Positions 45,762 to 57,970 are shown, numbered from the stretch's first letter. The stretch is 64,000 bases of DNA from Colocasia esculenta (GCA_014218235.1 CM024753.1:189262348-189326347), one strand, 5' to 3'. Translations and numbers: made by a program. The notes: generated by a model not told the origin, from the letters alone.

Positions 45762-47503
45762 ATGGCAACCCAAGGCTACAGTGAAGACCAATTTGTCATA
45801 AGACCTCCTTTCTTTGATGGGGAGGATTACCCATACTGGAAGATGCTCATGGAGTGCTTCATCAGAGGCACATATTTCGATCTGTGGTAGGTAATTGAAG
45901 AAGGTGATAATATCCCTCTTATTCCAACCTCATCTGAAATGTCTCTAGCAATAAAAGAAACATCTCATTAAATTATAAGATTGAAAACTACCTACAATGT
46001 GCTTTATCAAAAAATGAATTCAATAGAGTTTCTATATGTAAATCAGCTAAAGAAATATGTGATACATAAAGAATAACTCATAAAGGAACCGATAAAGTTA
46101 AAAAAACTAGAATAGATATTCTTGTAAGCAAATATAAACAATTCACAATGCAATGTGATGAAAATATAACACAAATGTTCACAAGATTTACAGACATAAC
46201 AAATAGATTAACATCATTAGGAAAAACCTACTCGCAAGGTGATTTAGTCCAAAAAAATATTAAGATCTCTTTCAAATCAATGGACTCCTAAAGTAACTGC
46301 TATTGAAGAAGCTTATAGGATGATTAATGGCACATGAAATCAATATGAAAAGATTATGTGAAAACTCTTCTAAGAAAAATTTTACTAATGCTTTCAAAGT
46401 TATAGCTGCTTCTTCCACTTCTTCCGCCTCTAGTTCAGAAAATGTAGGTTCTAAAGATAGTGATGTTGATGAAGTCCTATCAAAGTTTCAAAAAATTGTA
46501 AAGAAGAAGAATAATGGAACAAGAAAGTTCTAGAATAAAGGGAAAAAGAAGAAGGAACCAGTCTGTTATGAATGTGGGAAGTCTAGACATATGAGACCAG
46601 ACTGTCCAAAACTTAAGAACACTGGTCAACAAGAAAAATCAAAGAAGAAATTGAGAAAAGATGAGAAGCATAGGAAATTCAAAAGGAAAGCTATGGCAGC
46701 TGCATAGGACAATGAAGAAGTCTCATCCACTGATGCTTCAAGTTCAAAATATGAAGGAGAGCAAGTGAGTCTAGACCTCATGGCAGGACTAGATGAGGTA
46801 CAATCTAACTCATCTTTCAACTCTTGCACTGATTCAGAATCAGAAAACTTAGAAGATATATTTTTATGAACTTTATCAAAAGTATAAAATTGTTGAAAAA
46901 GAATTAAAGAATCTGAAGATTAACTTTACATATTTAGAAAATACTAATTCTGACCTCAAGTCCGAAATAGAACAATTAGAAAAATAATTAAAAGATACTA
47001 AACACAATAATGATCTTTTGTGTGGGGATTTAAATAACAAGAACAATAATGTAATAGGGTTAGAAGAAAAATTAAGAACCTTAACTAAGAAAACACATAT
47101 TTGAGAGAATCTGTGGAAAGATTAACAAAAGGGAAAACATCTCTCAAACTACATTTAAAATGTTTAAAATCTGGCAACAATAAATAAGGTTTTAGATATA
47201 AACCTCCTGAAAAAAAAAGTCAAATATCTAGATAAATATCTAGTGCCAAAACTTATGAAAGAAACAAAAAATGATGTGCATCAGAAAAAGAAGGTTTCTG
47301 AAAAACAAATGTCAAACAAACATTGAAAAAACATTCAGGTCTCAAAAATAAAATACATTCACTGTTGTTCTCATTGTAATAAATTAGGTCACACAGTTAA
47401 TACCTGCACAACTAGGTATTTAATGTGGATTCCTAAAAGATACATTAATGCATCTAACCATCAAGAACCTAAAAGAATTTAGGTACCTATTTATGAATGA
47501 TTT
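45762..47503 (+). pseudogene. Degenerate copia gag with two zinc knuckles
   Basis: Starts MATQGYSEDQFVIRPPFFDGEDYPYWKMLMECF, the usual N terminus of SIRE/copia gag (UBN2-type). Many stops and frameshifts follow. A CCHC knuckle CYECGKSRHMRPDC is near 46566-46607, and a second one, CSHCNKLGHTVNTC, near 47366-47407, is followed by WIPKRYINASN...VP, the motif that normally leads into the protease. The reading then ends, with no pol domain. Not functional. Confidence 0.85.
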
Positions 47504-47966
47504 ATTTGTAGGATAGTCTTGGAGCATCATGCACAATGTATACTCTTTTGGGTACCTACAATTTTTTTTTTATACTCTTTAAATTACAATGCTACTAACA
47601 TCCTTGCAAGATTTTTTTTCTTTTTGTAATATCAATGTAGGAAAACTTTTAAAGACTTAACAAACAACAAGTGGATGTGTCAAATAAACAACAAGATCAA
47701 ACCTAACAATAGGAGCCTCACATCAAGGGGGAGTTACATATTCATGACAAGTATTGTTGAACCCCTCTCTTTCAAACTCACAAATGGTAAGAAATTCCTT
47801 ACAAAAAAGGGGGAGAATGAAAATGGTAAGAATTTCTTTTTTAGTTATCGAAAAAAATGGGGAGAAGTATATCTATGAATCTTTTTGTCCAATCTCTGTA
47901 TTAAATATAAACACTTCTTTTTAGAAAAATTCACATGAGTTTTGTGATCACTAAAAAAGGAGAGAT
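47504..47966 (+). other. 3' internal region and polypurine tract of the gag-only element
   Basis: Non-coding, with GGGGGAG words at 47731 and 47809 and a final AAAAAAGGAGAGAT directly before the 3' LTR. Expected pol sequence is absent. Confidence 0.65.
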
Positions 47967-49657
47967 TGTTGAACCACTCTTATATATATTATCATTTTAT
48001 TTTGGTGATAACCAAACTCATGTTTATCATAAATATCCTTAATATATTTAATATTATTTCTCTCATGAATATAATATATTTCATTGCTTCAAAAAGATTT
48101 ACACCGACAATCTCTATTGATTTCTATTTTTGTCCACTTTGATTGAAGAATAACTCCTTGGTCAGACTAAGTGATTAGTCGAAGTCTCACTTTGACATCC
48201 ACAATTTTTTTCTAATCAGTCAAAGTTTCACTTCGTCATGCACGACTTTCTTCTGATCAATCGAAGTCACCAGTTGAAGTTCCACTTTGACTGACTGTGC
48301 TATTTTCTGGACCAGCCGAAGTTCTACTTCGACTGATTGTGCTATTTTCTGGACCAGCCAAAATTCCACTTCGACTAACTGCATTATTTTCTAGACTAGT
48401 TGAAGTCCCACTTTGACTGACTGCTCGATCGATATTCTTAGCAATTGAAGTGCAATTTTGATTGAGACTCTTAGTAGTCGAAGTGCGACTCTAACTAAGA
48501 TTCTTAGCAGTCGAAGTTTATATCTTCACCAGTTGAAGTTTCAATAAATAATCGATTACTGACCAAGTGTTCCGATTGATGTTAAGTTTCATTTCGATTG
48601 GTGTTCATAGCTTTTATCGATTGGTGATCAAATGACTTTAATATCATTCCAATTGATATTATTTTCATACCGATTGGTGTTTATAGGCTTTCAAGCACAT
48701 CAATTGATGAACAAGTGCTTTTGGCGTCCAATGAAAATTCAAATAGTCTTCAAATCCTTAATGTATTCATGCTATGTGTTGTCTATCCTTTCAAGGTAGG
48801 TAAGAAATATGTCAGTCGAAAGGGAGAACTAAAAGGACGTCTTATTTTCTGCTAGAAAGCAAAAGTTACTACCTAGTATAGTAGGACTATCAGCTGGAAA
48901 TATGGTCTTCTGAAGCAAAGGTATGGGCTATCTGACAGAAGACTTTTCTATTCTAACATGCATTTATTGTATGCATGTCTATGATACACAACTACTAGAC
49001 TTGCTACCAGTGACCTTGGAAGTGTGCACCAACTGGAAGGCCATCTTCTGTTCCAAGGAGCTATTAGATACAAAAAGATATCTGTTAGACTCAGAAAAAG
49101 AAGATGATGAAGAGGAAAAGCTCCAACGATTACATCCCTCAATAGTCCTCTTCAGCTACTCCATAAAAGGATGAAGGCTTTAAAGATCTAGCCGGGACAC
49201 ACATCAAGGCAACAAGAAAATCATCTCATGTGTTCTATGTTCAAGCTTCATTACTTCCTTCCTCTCTCTGTGCTACATTGTAAATTTGGGGGAGAGATTG
49301 TGAGCTGAGAGTTTGAGTTTCATTCCATCTATCTTCTGTAGCTCTCTGATTGTTCTTTCTTTTCTAAAAGAAAAACTTGTGTCCAACTATGGGACTATAC
49401 ATAGTGTTCCTCTTTGTTAGAAAAGAAGGCTTGATGTGCAAGAATTTCCCTTGGTTAGAAGCGAAGACCAGCTTGTGCTAGGTGGCGTGACCAATAGAGG
49501 TTCGTAATATGTATTCTCTTTGTTGAAGGAAAGAACCACGTTGGGGTTTGTTCTAGCAAGTTTGCTTCTGAGCCTGTAAAAGAAGTCGGCTGCCTTCTTG
49601 CCCAGGAAAGAGAAGAAGACCAGCAGAGGCTGGTGTTGTATATCCTTAGGGGGATTG
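47967..49657 (+). repeat. 3' LTR of the gag-only copia element, truncated
   Basis: Matches the 5' LTR from TGTTGAACCACTC to a GGGGGATTG segment (near 45400 in the 5' copy), then stops where TGTGACGGACC of the gypsy LTR begins. The final ~250 bp is missing. Confidence 0.85.
48130..48540 (+). repeat. ACTTCGAC/GTCGAAGT palindrome array, 3' LTR
   Basis: Counterpart of 43850-44280, with the same order of units but several half-sites changed (for example CGACTAAC for CGACTGAC). Confidence 0.8.
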
Positions 49658-50999
49658 TGTGACGGACCACGTCGTTCAAACCCGTTAACCCAATAACAAG
49701 CCTGATCCAACTCCGTCTCCTATGAACGCAAGGGGTATCGCTCGCATGTCCGTAAAAACACAAAGGAACACACTGATATATATATATGATTCACAAGATC
49801 ACACATATTTATATTGGATTTACATAGCCAAATTTCAACAAAAGTCAAAGTACAGTACACAAGCCTGGGGCATACCCCGAGGTACAATAGGAAAAGAAAC
49901 AACACTGCTGGAGGCGTCGACCCAACTCCGTTGCGATGCGGCTCTGAACTGGAAGATGGTAGAGAAACCTCCTGCCCTCCTTCACTTGTAGGGAGTAGGG
50001 GTGAGCCTCGCAAGTCACTGGCTCAGTAGGGAAACTCCCCCAAAACCCGAGCAAACCAAACTCAAGCACGAAAACAGAAAGCTACACTAACAATTTATAG
50101 CACAACTAAGCAAGATATTAAAGCTGTAAATACTACTTATCATTTTCCGTCAACACAAACCAACTTTAATAAATAAACGGCAAACCACAACTTGGTGTAC
50201 GTGCTAAAGTAGAGATTGCCACACTCGAGCCACGTAGACTGGTTCACAACACTAGCAACTAACTCGGACAAACCACTCAGGTCTACCTCTTAGCCTCGCA
50301 GCCACGGACGAAAGGTCCAGCTGCCGCTCCACGAGAACAAGTCAAACAACTGTGGAGGCCAACCAACACCACACCCGTGGACTACACTGCCACGGGCCCA
50401 TGCCTGGAACCTTTAGAGACTCTGGCCTAAGCTATCTAAAGTGAGGCAGTAGGAAACATGACTAAAAGTTGGAGACCAGTGACGTCTACTGGTGTCCGTA
50501 CCCCCAACTACGAGCGTGCTACAAGTGACAACACAACAAACTCTCACAGGTCTCTGTCCCACTGTCGTCTTTCCCTCAGCCAGACATACAACTCAAACAC
50601 AGGAGTGAGGGTGTCCAGGACAGACAACACAGACCTTGACAGTACTACACAGGTACTAGGACAAGCCCCGACCACAAAGCCTGGCTCACACAGAACCTGG
50701 GGCACCCAACTGAAGAGGTAACCATGGTAGGCGTCGTACTACCCGCCACGTACACACAACCACGGGCACATCATGCAAACCACGTGAAACCTCACGTCAA
50801 CCACATGAACACAACACATATGCCACGTGAATATCAAGCTAGCCATGTGAACCACTAGCTAGCCTCGTTACAGGTGCCAACACACCGCTGATACTTGCCA
50901 AGTACGTAAAATATCAGTAATCAGATAGCTTTGCCGTTTAAATCATGGACAACCTAACCTCTCAACTGAGGTCGCGACATAGGGTAGTGTCGCCTTGAG

Positions 51000-51115
51000 A
51001 ACGCGACACCCCGACATGTCACATTCATAACCTGAACGTGATGGGTCGACCTGTCGCGTTCAGAACGTGACAGGGGGTTCTGTCGCCTTCACAGGTGAAA
51101 ACCCTAATCTGGGAT
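51000..51115 (-). repeat. GTCGC/GCGAC mini-palindrome array in the minus-strand gypsy LTR
   Basis: Successive pairs such as GAACGTGATGGGTCGACCTG with GTCGCGTTC, and GAACGTGACA with TGTCGCCTTC, form arms of ~8-10 bp with short loops, about 30 bp apart. Continued at 51485-51530 (CACGACGGACCTCTCCGTCG) and 53455-53600. Confidence 0.75.
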
Positions 51116-51533
51116 CCTCTCCATGGATCACCACCCCAAACCATGCATTCCACACTTAATTCACATTTTTCATGCTTTAATGAGTGCCCTATCAGGATAT
51201 CTATTGTTCTTAAAGCAAATAACACCTTCTAACATCATCACATGAGATCCGCAGCCCCAAACATGGGAGGAATCACCCTACCTCTACAAAGAACACGAAG
51301 AACGGCACTTTCTCGGTGTTTCCCCCACTCCACGCAAGGTCCACACGGTGAGAACACGCCAAAAACACCTCAAATCCACCAAATTGCCCAAGAAATCGCC
51401 ACAACTTCCTCCCCCTGGCTGAGCAGAACTGGTTACAACTCTGCTTGGCTAAGGCAACTTAAAAACGTCCAGCGGTTGGGAACACGACGGACCTCTCCGT
51501 CGTGACCTAAACGTGACGGGGTAGGGCGTCGCC

Positions 51534-53439
51534 TGTTGCCCAGCTAGCAAGCCCAGAGGGGGGGGGGGGGTGAATGGGTCTTTAAAAAATTTAGTCAACT
51601 AATACTTGTTTACAAAAACATTCACAACACACACACTTCGATTGCTGTTAGTGTTAGTAAGAGAATGAATGCAAAGATAAACAAGCACACACACACTGCA
51701 AGAGGATTTATCCTAGTTCGGAGCTCCTCTTCACAGAAGTCCTACATCCAGTCCCTGAACAATATCTTAGGATTTCACTACCAAGGGTATTGTCCCCCTT
51801 AAGGACCCTTACACCCAGCCGCAGCTTGTCTTCCTTCACATGAAGGGAAAAAAAACACCACCCTGGATACCACACAAGGTCTTCCTTCACAACTGAAGGG
51901 AACAACATCCTGGATAACACACCAGGTCTTCCTTCACAACTGAAGGGAACAACACCTGCAAAATGTTCAAGAGGAAGATGCCCCTAGATCAAGCTTATAG
52001 AACACACTTGATCTGAAGCAAGGACTGAGAAGAACAATATCTCTAATAATGGATTCTTCTCAGAACAAGAAGCTCTCTCACAGATCTACACTAAGCACAG
52101 AGAGCTAGAGCTGAAACTAATGGAAGTGATTGCTTGGCTCTCCGAGAGGTTGAAGATGATTTCACTTGGTATATGCCTTTGTTCTCAGTGAGTGTCTGCT
52201 TTTGAATCTTCAATCTCCTATTTTATATCATCTTTTTCAAATTCGAACGTTGAAGTGCCTGTTGTCTCTAAGTTCTGGTTTACGTTAGGCTGCATGGTAC
52301 TGTAGAAGCTTCCAGTCAGCAGTCTTGTATCCATTTGTGCACGCAAAGAGATAGGATCTTCTGTAGTATCCTTTGGCTTCTATTTTGTCCAACGTTGTAT
52401 GACGAATGTTGTCAGAAACCTGCATACATTAAATGCTAAACAATAGAGAGCTAAGCTATCTCTTGTTGTCAGTCAACGTTAGATTGATTTTATACAGAAG
52501 TAGAAGTTTCATTCTGTTCTTCCAAAAAGATGTTTACAAAATAAGCACGAGAATAGAAGATATCGTCTGCATGAATACAGAGATATGTTCAGAGTAATAA
52601 ATGCACAAACGTTAGAAAGATGTGCGAGAAAGCTTTGACTTTTCAACACAGTCAAAAGTGAGTCAAATATCAAGTCGTTATATTTTGCTTAAGGAATCGT
52701 TGAGTATTAATAAGTGAATCGTTATGATTCTATAAGCAAATCGTTATCAACAAGTCGTTATAATCAAATCGTTATAGAGTCATAAGCAAATCGATGTACA
52801 AATCGTTATGACATTATAAGCAAATCGATGTACAAATCGTTATGACGTTATAAGCAAATCGATGTACAAATCGTTATGACATTATAAGCAAATCGATGTA
52901 CAAATCGTTATGACGTTATAAGCAAATCGATGTACAAATCGTTATGACGTTATAAGCAAATCGATGTACAAATCGTTATGACGTTATAAGCAAATCGAAT
53001 CGTTACGAGAGCAAATCGTTACGATGACTAAAGGAATCATTACGAGAGTAAATCGTTACGATGACTAAAGGAATCGCTATAAGAGCAAATCATTACGATG
53101 ACTAAAGGAATCGTTACGAGAGCAAATCGTTACGATGACTAAAGGAATCGTTACGAATACTTATCAAATCGTTAAAGCACGTAATGAATCCTTATGATTA
53201 TGGAATCGTTATAAACAAAGGAAATCGTTATGGCTTAGTAGAAATTAATGTATTTAGACAAATATGATACTATTTCAATAGAGTGATTAATGCTTACCTG
53301 TTTGCCTAGTTTTCCTTTGATTTTATTTCCTGTGCTCAAGACTTGTAGAAAATAGGTTAGTGACCTTTATCAAGGTTTTGTGAATCACCAAAATATAAAA
53401 GTAATTAAATTAAATTACATGGGGATAGACTGTTCATCA
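51534..53439 (-). mobile_element. Solo copia-type LTR with perfect 5-bp TSD
   Basis: On the plus strand it begins TGTTGCCCAGCTAGC and ends ACTGTTCATCA. TCGCC stands directly outside both ends (51529-51533 and 53440-53444). It is 1906 bp with no internal region, so it is a solo LTR. On its own strand it shares the GGGCAACA end, the R-region GAAGGAAGACC motifs and a TATA-like ATATAAAATAGG (near 52230) with the solo LTR at 39443-41417. A G run is at about 51558-51570. Confidence 0.9.
52680..53235 (-). repeat. AAATCGTT motif array in the solo LTR
   Basis: About 30 copies of AAATCGTT and AAATCGATG words. One part is a regular tandem array with a ~38-bp unit (CGTTATGACnTTATAAGC..., 52795-52990) and another a ~35-bp unit (ACGATGACTAAAGGAATC, 53000-53150). 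Read on the LTR's own strand the word is AACGATTT, as in the solo LTR at 39.4-41.4 kb. Confidence 0.9.
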
Positions 53440-53454
53440 TCGCCTTCCCAGGGC

Positions 53455-53600
53455 TGACGTCTGCATGTCGCCCAGCACGCGACACGCGGCGCGCATGCAA
53501 ACGACAACCACTCAACGACGGCAACAGGAATGCGACATGCAGGACCATCGCGTTCAAAATGCGACGTTCCTCACTGTCGCATTCACAAACAGGTGTTTTG
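53455..53600 (-). repeat. GCGAC/GTCGC palindromes near the LTR start of the minus-strand gypsy
   Basis: Includes AATGCGACGTTCCTCACT followed by GTCGCATT and GAATGCGACATGC followed by ATCGCGTTC. Separated from the 51.0-51.5 kb part only by the later solo-LTR insertion. Confidence 0.7.
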
Positions 53601-53840
53601 GGCCCAGCCTGCCAGCCTACAACACCCCAAAATCTGAACACATGCCTAAAATACGCCACATTGGCCACACACTGGCCACCACAAACACTGAACGAAGGAT
53701 CCACAAGAATCCAAGAAACGCACAACGTTACATTACTATCATCTAAAAAGAAATTTCGACCTCGAAATTCAAAACATAATTCACATATCTAAAGCTTTAA
53801 ACACCACAACAAGCACTATCATCTAAAAAGATTTAAAAGC

Positions 53841-54378
53841 TTACTCAAACAAGTATGGATATGTTTTAGCCATTTCCTCTGCTAACTCCCAAGTATCCTC
53901 TCCTCCTTGTCTATTTTCCCATCTGACCTTTACTAGTTCAATTTCCTTATTCCACAGTTTCTGTGTCCTGTGATCTGTACTGGGTATTCTGGCATAGACA
54001 TATCCAGTTTCAGATCATCCCGCTGATAACTGACTATCTGTACTAAATCTTCAATACATTTTCTCAACATAGATACATGGAAGACATCATGAGCATCAGT
54101 GAAATCTGCTGGCAAATCAATTTTGTAAGCTGTCTCCCCAATTCTTTCTAACACTTGGAAGGGCCCCACATACCTCGGGCTCAACTTACCTTTCATACTG
54201 AATATTAAAACACCCTTTGTAGGAGAAACTCTCAGAAAAACAAAGTCTCCAACCTCAAACTGTAATGGTCGGCGTCGAGTATCCGCATAGCTTTTCTACC
54301 TGCTCTGAGCTGTCTGCAACTTTTCTTTAATAAATCTGACCATTTCTGTAGTTTGCTGAATCAATTCAGGACCCATTA
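53841..54378 (-). pseudogene. Gypsy integrase C-terminus with chromodomain-like tail
   Basis: The minus strand reads QVMGPELIQQTTEMVRF...RRRPLQFEVGDFVFLRVSPTKG, then MKGKLSPRYVGPFQVLERIGETAYKIDLP (the GPY/F module) and VFHVSMLRKC. After a frameshift near 53970 it continues LWNKEIELVKVRWENRQGGEDTWELAEEMAKTYPYLFE and stop. One CAG-to-TAG type stop lies near 54297. Only the last ~180 codons of pol are present. Confidence 0.88.
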
Positions 54379-55130
54379 CCTGCCTTTTGTGGATGGCGTT
54401 TTCTATTTTCCCTTTTTAGATAGGGGGGATACGAAGAACGAGTAGTCCACAAAGAGGGGGGTATGGGTGAGATGAATCGTGATCGCCAGGCACGCGAGGG
54501 TGCCGAATGGAGGTGCACGACGAGGGGTGCGGTGTGGAAGAAGTGATCGTAGATGTTACCTTTTGGAGCGTGGGGAGGTTGCGCGGGGGATGTGGGTCCT
54601 TTCTTCCTCTACGAGCATGGCCGGCCGTGGTAGAGGGCGTTTTCCTCGTTTGATTACCCTGACAGAGAAAAGGACAAAGAAGAGAAAAGGGGGTTAGCCA
54701 CATGTGTAGTATACAATTCTAAAAATAAAGAATAAATGAAATGAAGGGCATGGAGAACGACTTTCCGTGTGGTGGCTTTTAAATCCCTAAATATAGGTAT
54801 GTGTGTGTGTATGCATGCATGTGTGTGTATTTTAAAAGAAAGGAGCCACGTGGGGCCCGGAGGAGATGGATAAACAAAGAGAAAGAGAAAGGGGAGGGGG
54901 TGCTTCCCCAAATGGTGGATGGCACGGCGGCACTGCTTAGAATGGACGGAGGAAGAAGAGGAGGAAGACGCTCCCGCTTCGCCCCAAAATGTGTGGAGGG
55001 CGACATGGAAGGTGCGCTCTTCCACCTTACGTCGATTGGATGGACGGGATAGCTCGGATGGCGTGGTGGGCCTCCTTGGTCCGGAGCCGAGTCAGGAATC
55101 CGGCAGGGCTTCGCTGTTCTGAGTGGACCC

Positions 55131-55147
55131 CCCCTCCCCCCCCCCCC
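55131..55147 (+). repeat. C run near the LTR TATA box
   Basis: CCCCCCCTCCCCCCCCCCCC, just downstream of the minus-strand TATA box. Confidence 0.6.
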
Positions 55148-55170
55148 TCTACAAATGACCCTCGGGGGTC

Positions 55171-55179
55171 TATTTATAG
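55171..55179 (-). promoter_or_regulatory. TATA box of the minus-strand LTR
   Basis: The minus strand reads CTCTATAAATAGACCCCC. It lies about 10 bp downstream (in minus orientation) of the palindrome array, as a core promoter at the U3/R border should. Confidence 0.65.
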
Positions 55180-55184
55180 AGGTG

Positions 55185-55915
55185 AAAGCTTTGAATCGCG
55201 TCGGCTACAACGAACATGACTATGAGGTTGAATCGCGTCCGATCGGCACGCCGCAATTCAGAAGGCCTTGATTTGACATAAAGCGCGATGATTACAGCCT
55301 ACGACCGCCTTCAGAATTGCGTTGGGGATGGCCGCCGCGTTATTGAAACGCGTCGGCCTACCCCGCCGCGACTTCATTTTGGGCACGTGGGCCATAAATG
55401 CGACGACTTTTGGGGGCCTACAAGACCTAATCGCGTCGGGATAGGAATATGCGATTCAGAGATTACCTTGGGATTTGAGGTACGGGTACTTGAGGGTGAC
55501 GACTTTTGGGGCCTAGGGCCTAATCGCGTCGGCAAGGTCCGACGCATCTGTGATTGAAAATGCGTCGGGACGGCAGGACGTGGCAAAGTATTTATGAATT
55601 TTATTTATAAAAAATCCTGCCAAAACCGAGATTAGAATTGCGGCGCTCACAGCGGACGCGTTCATGGCATTGGGCATTTTCCATAAATAAAATAGATAAA
55701 TTCCTTGTCGCGTCGCATAAGGCCGCCGCGATAAGGTCCATTTGGCCTTATCGCGTCCCACATGCCCGACGCGACTATGGAATCACGTTGAACATGCCGA
55801 GCGCGTTTTTAATGCGACCACCAAGCCCGTCGCGACCTCAGAATGCGCCCACCAGACCTGTCGCGACTTTATGAACATGCCCTGAAGACCTGTCGCGACT
55901 TGAAATGAATGCCCA
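55185..55915 (-). repeat. GCGAC/CGTCGCGAC mini-palindrome array in the Tat-like LTR
   Basis: Around twenty GCGAC, GTCGC or CGCGTCGG half-sites in ~730 bp. Examples are AATGCGACCACCAAGCCCG with TCGCGAC (55813-55838) and TTATCGCGTCCCACATGCCC with GACGCGAC (55748-55775). Same core as in the other two gypsy LTRs, although the surrounding sequence differs. Confidence 0.75.
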
Positions 55916-56401
55916 CGACCTCCGACCAGCCTGGAAGTGAAGGGGAAGCACCGGGGAAGAAAGGGTGAGATCTGGAATGATGGGGAAAACACTCTTTCAA
56001 GGCAAAAGGAGGGCCATTTGTGGCATTATGGTGCAATATGAAATTTGCCCGCGGTGGAGTCAAAATCACGTGTCTAGACGTCTGCTTTGCAGGGGAGCGA
56101 AGCGAAGGGACACAAAGTGGAGTGAAATGGAGTGAAATTGAATGAAAGAAATGAAACATAGCGAAGTGGAGTGTAGCGGGAGGGGACTGAAAAGTAGACG
56201 CCAAGGTGAAAAATAGACACGCACGATCGATTGGGTGACTACCACCTAATGAGAGTTTTTCACCAACACCCAAGGAAGTCACCCCCAGGAAGATGACCTA
56301 AAGAACAACTGTTTGGATTGGAAAAGAAAGTGTGCACACGAGGGGCACGACAGGAGATGTGTACGAGGTACACAAAGGAAAGTGCCACGTGGGGCACAAA
56401 G

Positions 56402-56595
56402 GAGAGATCAACTTCTAGCGAAGGGGAAGTACCTAAGGACACGATCTGTTAGGTTGCACCATTGGGGGTGTCTGCCACGGCCTTAGGTGGATCTACGGGA
56501 GAGATCAACTTCCAGCGAAGGGGAAGTACCTAAGGACACGATCCGTTAGGTTGCACCATTGGGGGTGTCTGCCACTGCCGCAGGTGGATCTATGA
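56402..56595. repeat. 97-bp tandem duplication
   Basis: Two near-identical copies starting GAGAGATCAACTTC and containing TTAGGTTGCACCATTGGGGG. Confidence 0.9.
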
Positions 56596-57819
56596 GAGTA
56601 AAGACAAATGTAGAGGGATAAATCCAAACAAAGGTTCTTAAGGAAATCTGCCCGGAGGCAACAACGAAGGGAGTTGGGTACTTGACCCGGAATGGAATAT
56701 TTCAATATTGCTTTGGAGTTGGTGCGCGAATGGCTCTCAAATTGCATTAGAAGAGTGGTTTTCCTCTATGATTTCAATATGCATGTATGCTGAGCTAAAA
56801 AGAAAAATAGGTTAAAAGGAGTAGGAAATAACCAAGGATAATATTGTTACGATGGCATTGAGTCAGGACCGGAGTTTTATGCATGGGTACGTCATCCTCA
56901 TGTGCCAAGTGTAACGACTTATCCATGCGGCTAAGAATCCTCTGGGATAATCATTGTTTTTGATAAAGGGGAACTCAAATTCCAGACTCCTCAGAGCCAC
57001 AAGGTCCTTGGTATGCTCTAAGAGTATAACATATAGGTAACTTGATGGTGAGGGCAGCAGTTGCAGCCTGATGTAGCGTCAGATGAGGTAACTCGAATCT
57101 TGTGCTCAAAACCATTAGCCAAGATAACAAACATCATGGAAAAACAACATGTACAACATGGAGCATGGATAAAGTAGTCAACAACAGATGCAACTCACTC
57201 AATTTGTTTTGTTAAACCATGAGGATAAGTGTCCTTTTGGCCAAGGAGTTTTGGAGTTCAAGATGGGAGGGACCTATGAAGGGGAAGAATTGCATCAATC
57301 TGACGCAGTCAGATGTAATGCTTGAATTTTTATGGAGATTTTGAAAAAATTTAGATTTTTATTTTGAAAATATTTGAATTTTTATGGGGTTTTGAAAATA
57401 TTTAATTTTATTGATTTTGAGAATATTTGAATTTTTGTTGATTTTTGGGAATTTTTTTTTTTTTTTTTTGTAGATTTTGGAAATATTGCCATGCTATGGC
57501 GGCATTGAGGCTATGAAAATTGACTGGCGAGGGGTCCTTGTTTCCTCCCGTGTCATTAAAGGATGCCCGGAGTAGGGCGTGCATTTAAGGTGGTGCCCGG
57601 GGGCTGATTGCTCGTGGCTAACAGTGCCACTACCAAAGCCACGCCTAAAAAGGCGACTAAGTCTGGCAGGAAGAAGGGAAGAAAATTTAGAGTTGAGCTT
57701 TGTATGGGTATTGAGGAGTTGGGTTTGACTTCCTTCCTTGGCACAATCGTTAGAAGGTTCAGTCTCATTAAGCACTGGGGCTTTGGGAATTAATTTGATG
57801 ACCATTTTGTTTGTAGGGA

Positions 57820-57970
57820 CATGCATACGATCGGGTCTGTTTGGATCTCCGCAGGGACTTTGCCGCTCTTTTCCATGCCCTATTATGATTGATTTGGTTT
57901 TGATTTTTGCATGCACACGTCCAGGTCCATTTGGATTTCTGCGGGGACTTTGTTGCTCTTGACATGCATT
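57820..57970. repeat. 90-bp-spaced duplication within the Tat-like element
   Basis: CATGCATACG...GGACTTTGCCGCTCTT at 57820 recurs as CATGCACACG...GGACTTTGTTGCTCTT at 57910. Long T-rich words near 57330-57470 are also repetitive. No coding motif in 55920-58390. Confidence 0.75.

Larger units (their letters stand above)
43700..49657 (+). mobile_element. Non-autonomous copia (SIRE-like) element with gag only
   Basis: The order is 5' LTR (43700-45657), primer site, degenerate gag, short 3' region, purine-rich AAAAAAGGAGAGAT and 3' LTR from 47967. There is no protease, integrase, RT or RNase H between gag and the 3' LTR, only ~460 bp. The arrangement matches a terminal-repeat retrotransposon with gag (TR-GAG) or a large internal deletion. 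The 3' LTR is cut at 49657 by the minus-strand gypsy LTR. Confidence 0.85.
49658..53732 (-). repeat. 3' LTR of the minus-strand gypsy, interrupted by a solo LTR
   Basis: Excluding the insert at 51534-53439 and one copy of its TSD, the LTR is about 2.16 kb with TG...CA ends. Segments with GCGAC/GTCGC palindromes lie at 51000-51115, 51485-51530 and 53455-53600. Confidence 0.8.
49658..54400 (-). mobile_element. Minus-strand Ty3-gypsy chromovirus: LTR and integrase end
   Basis: Read on the minus strand: the end of integrase with a chromodomain-like tail (54378 to 53841), the box GAAATTTCGAGGTCGAAATTTC near 53750-53772 that typically precedes the 3' LTR in this clade, then an LTR from TGTAACG (53732) to GGTCCGTCACA (49658). 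The rest of pol and the 5' LTR are absent, replaced near 54400 by unrelated sequence. It cut into the 3' LTR of the copia element and was itself hit by a solo LTR. Confidence 0.82.

Noticed and set aside
54779..55122. Overlapping frames on both strands near the C run
   Set aside because: They fall within the LTR-like region downstream of a TATA box and show no motifs.
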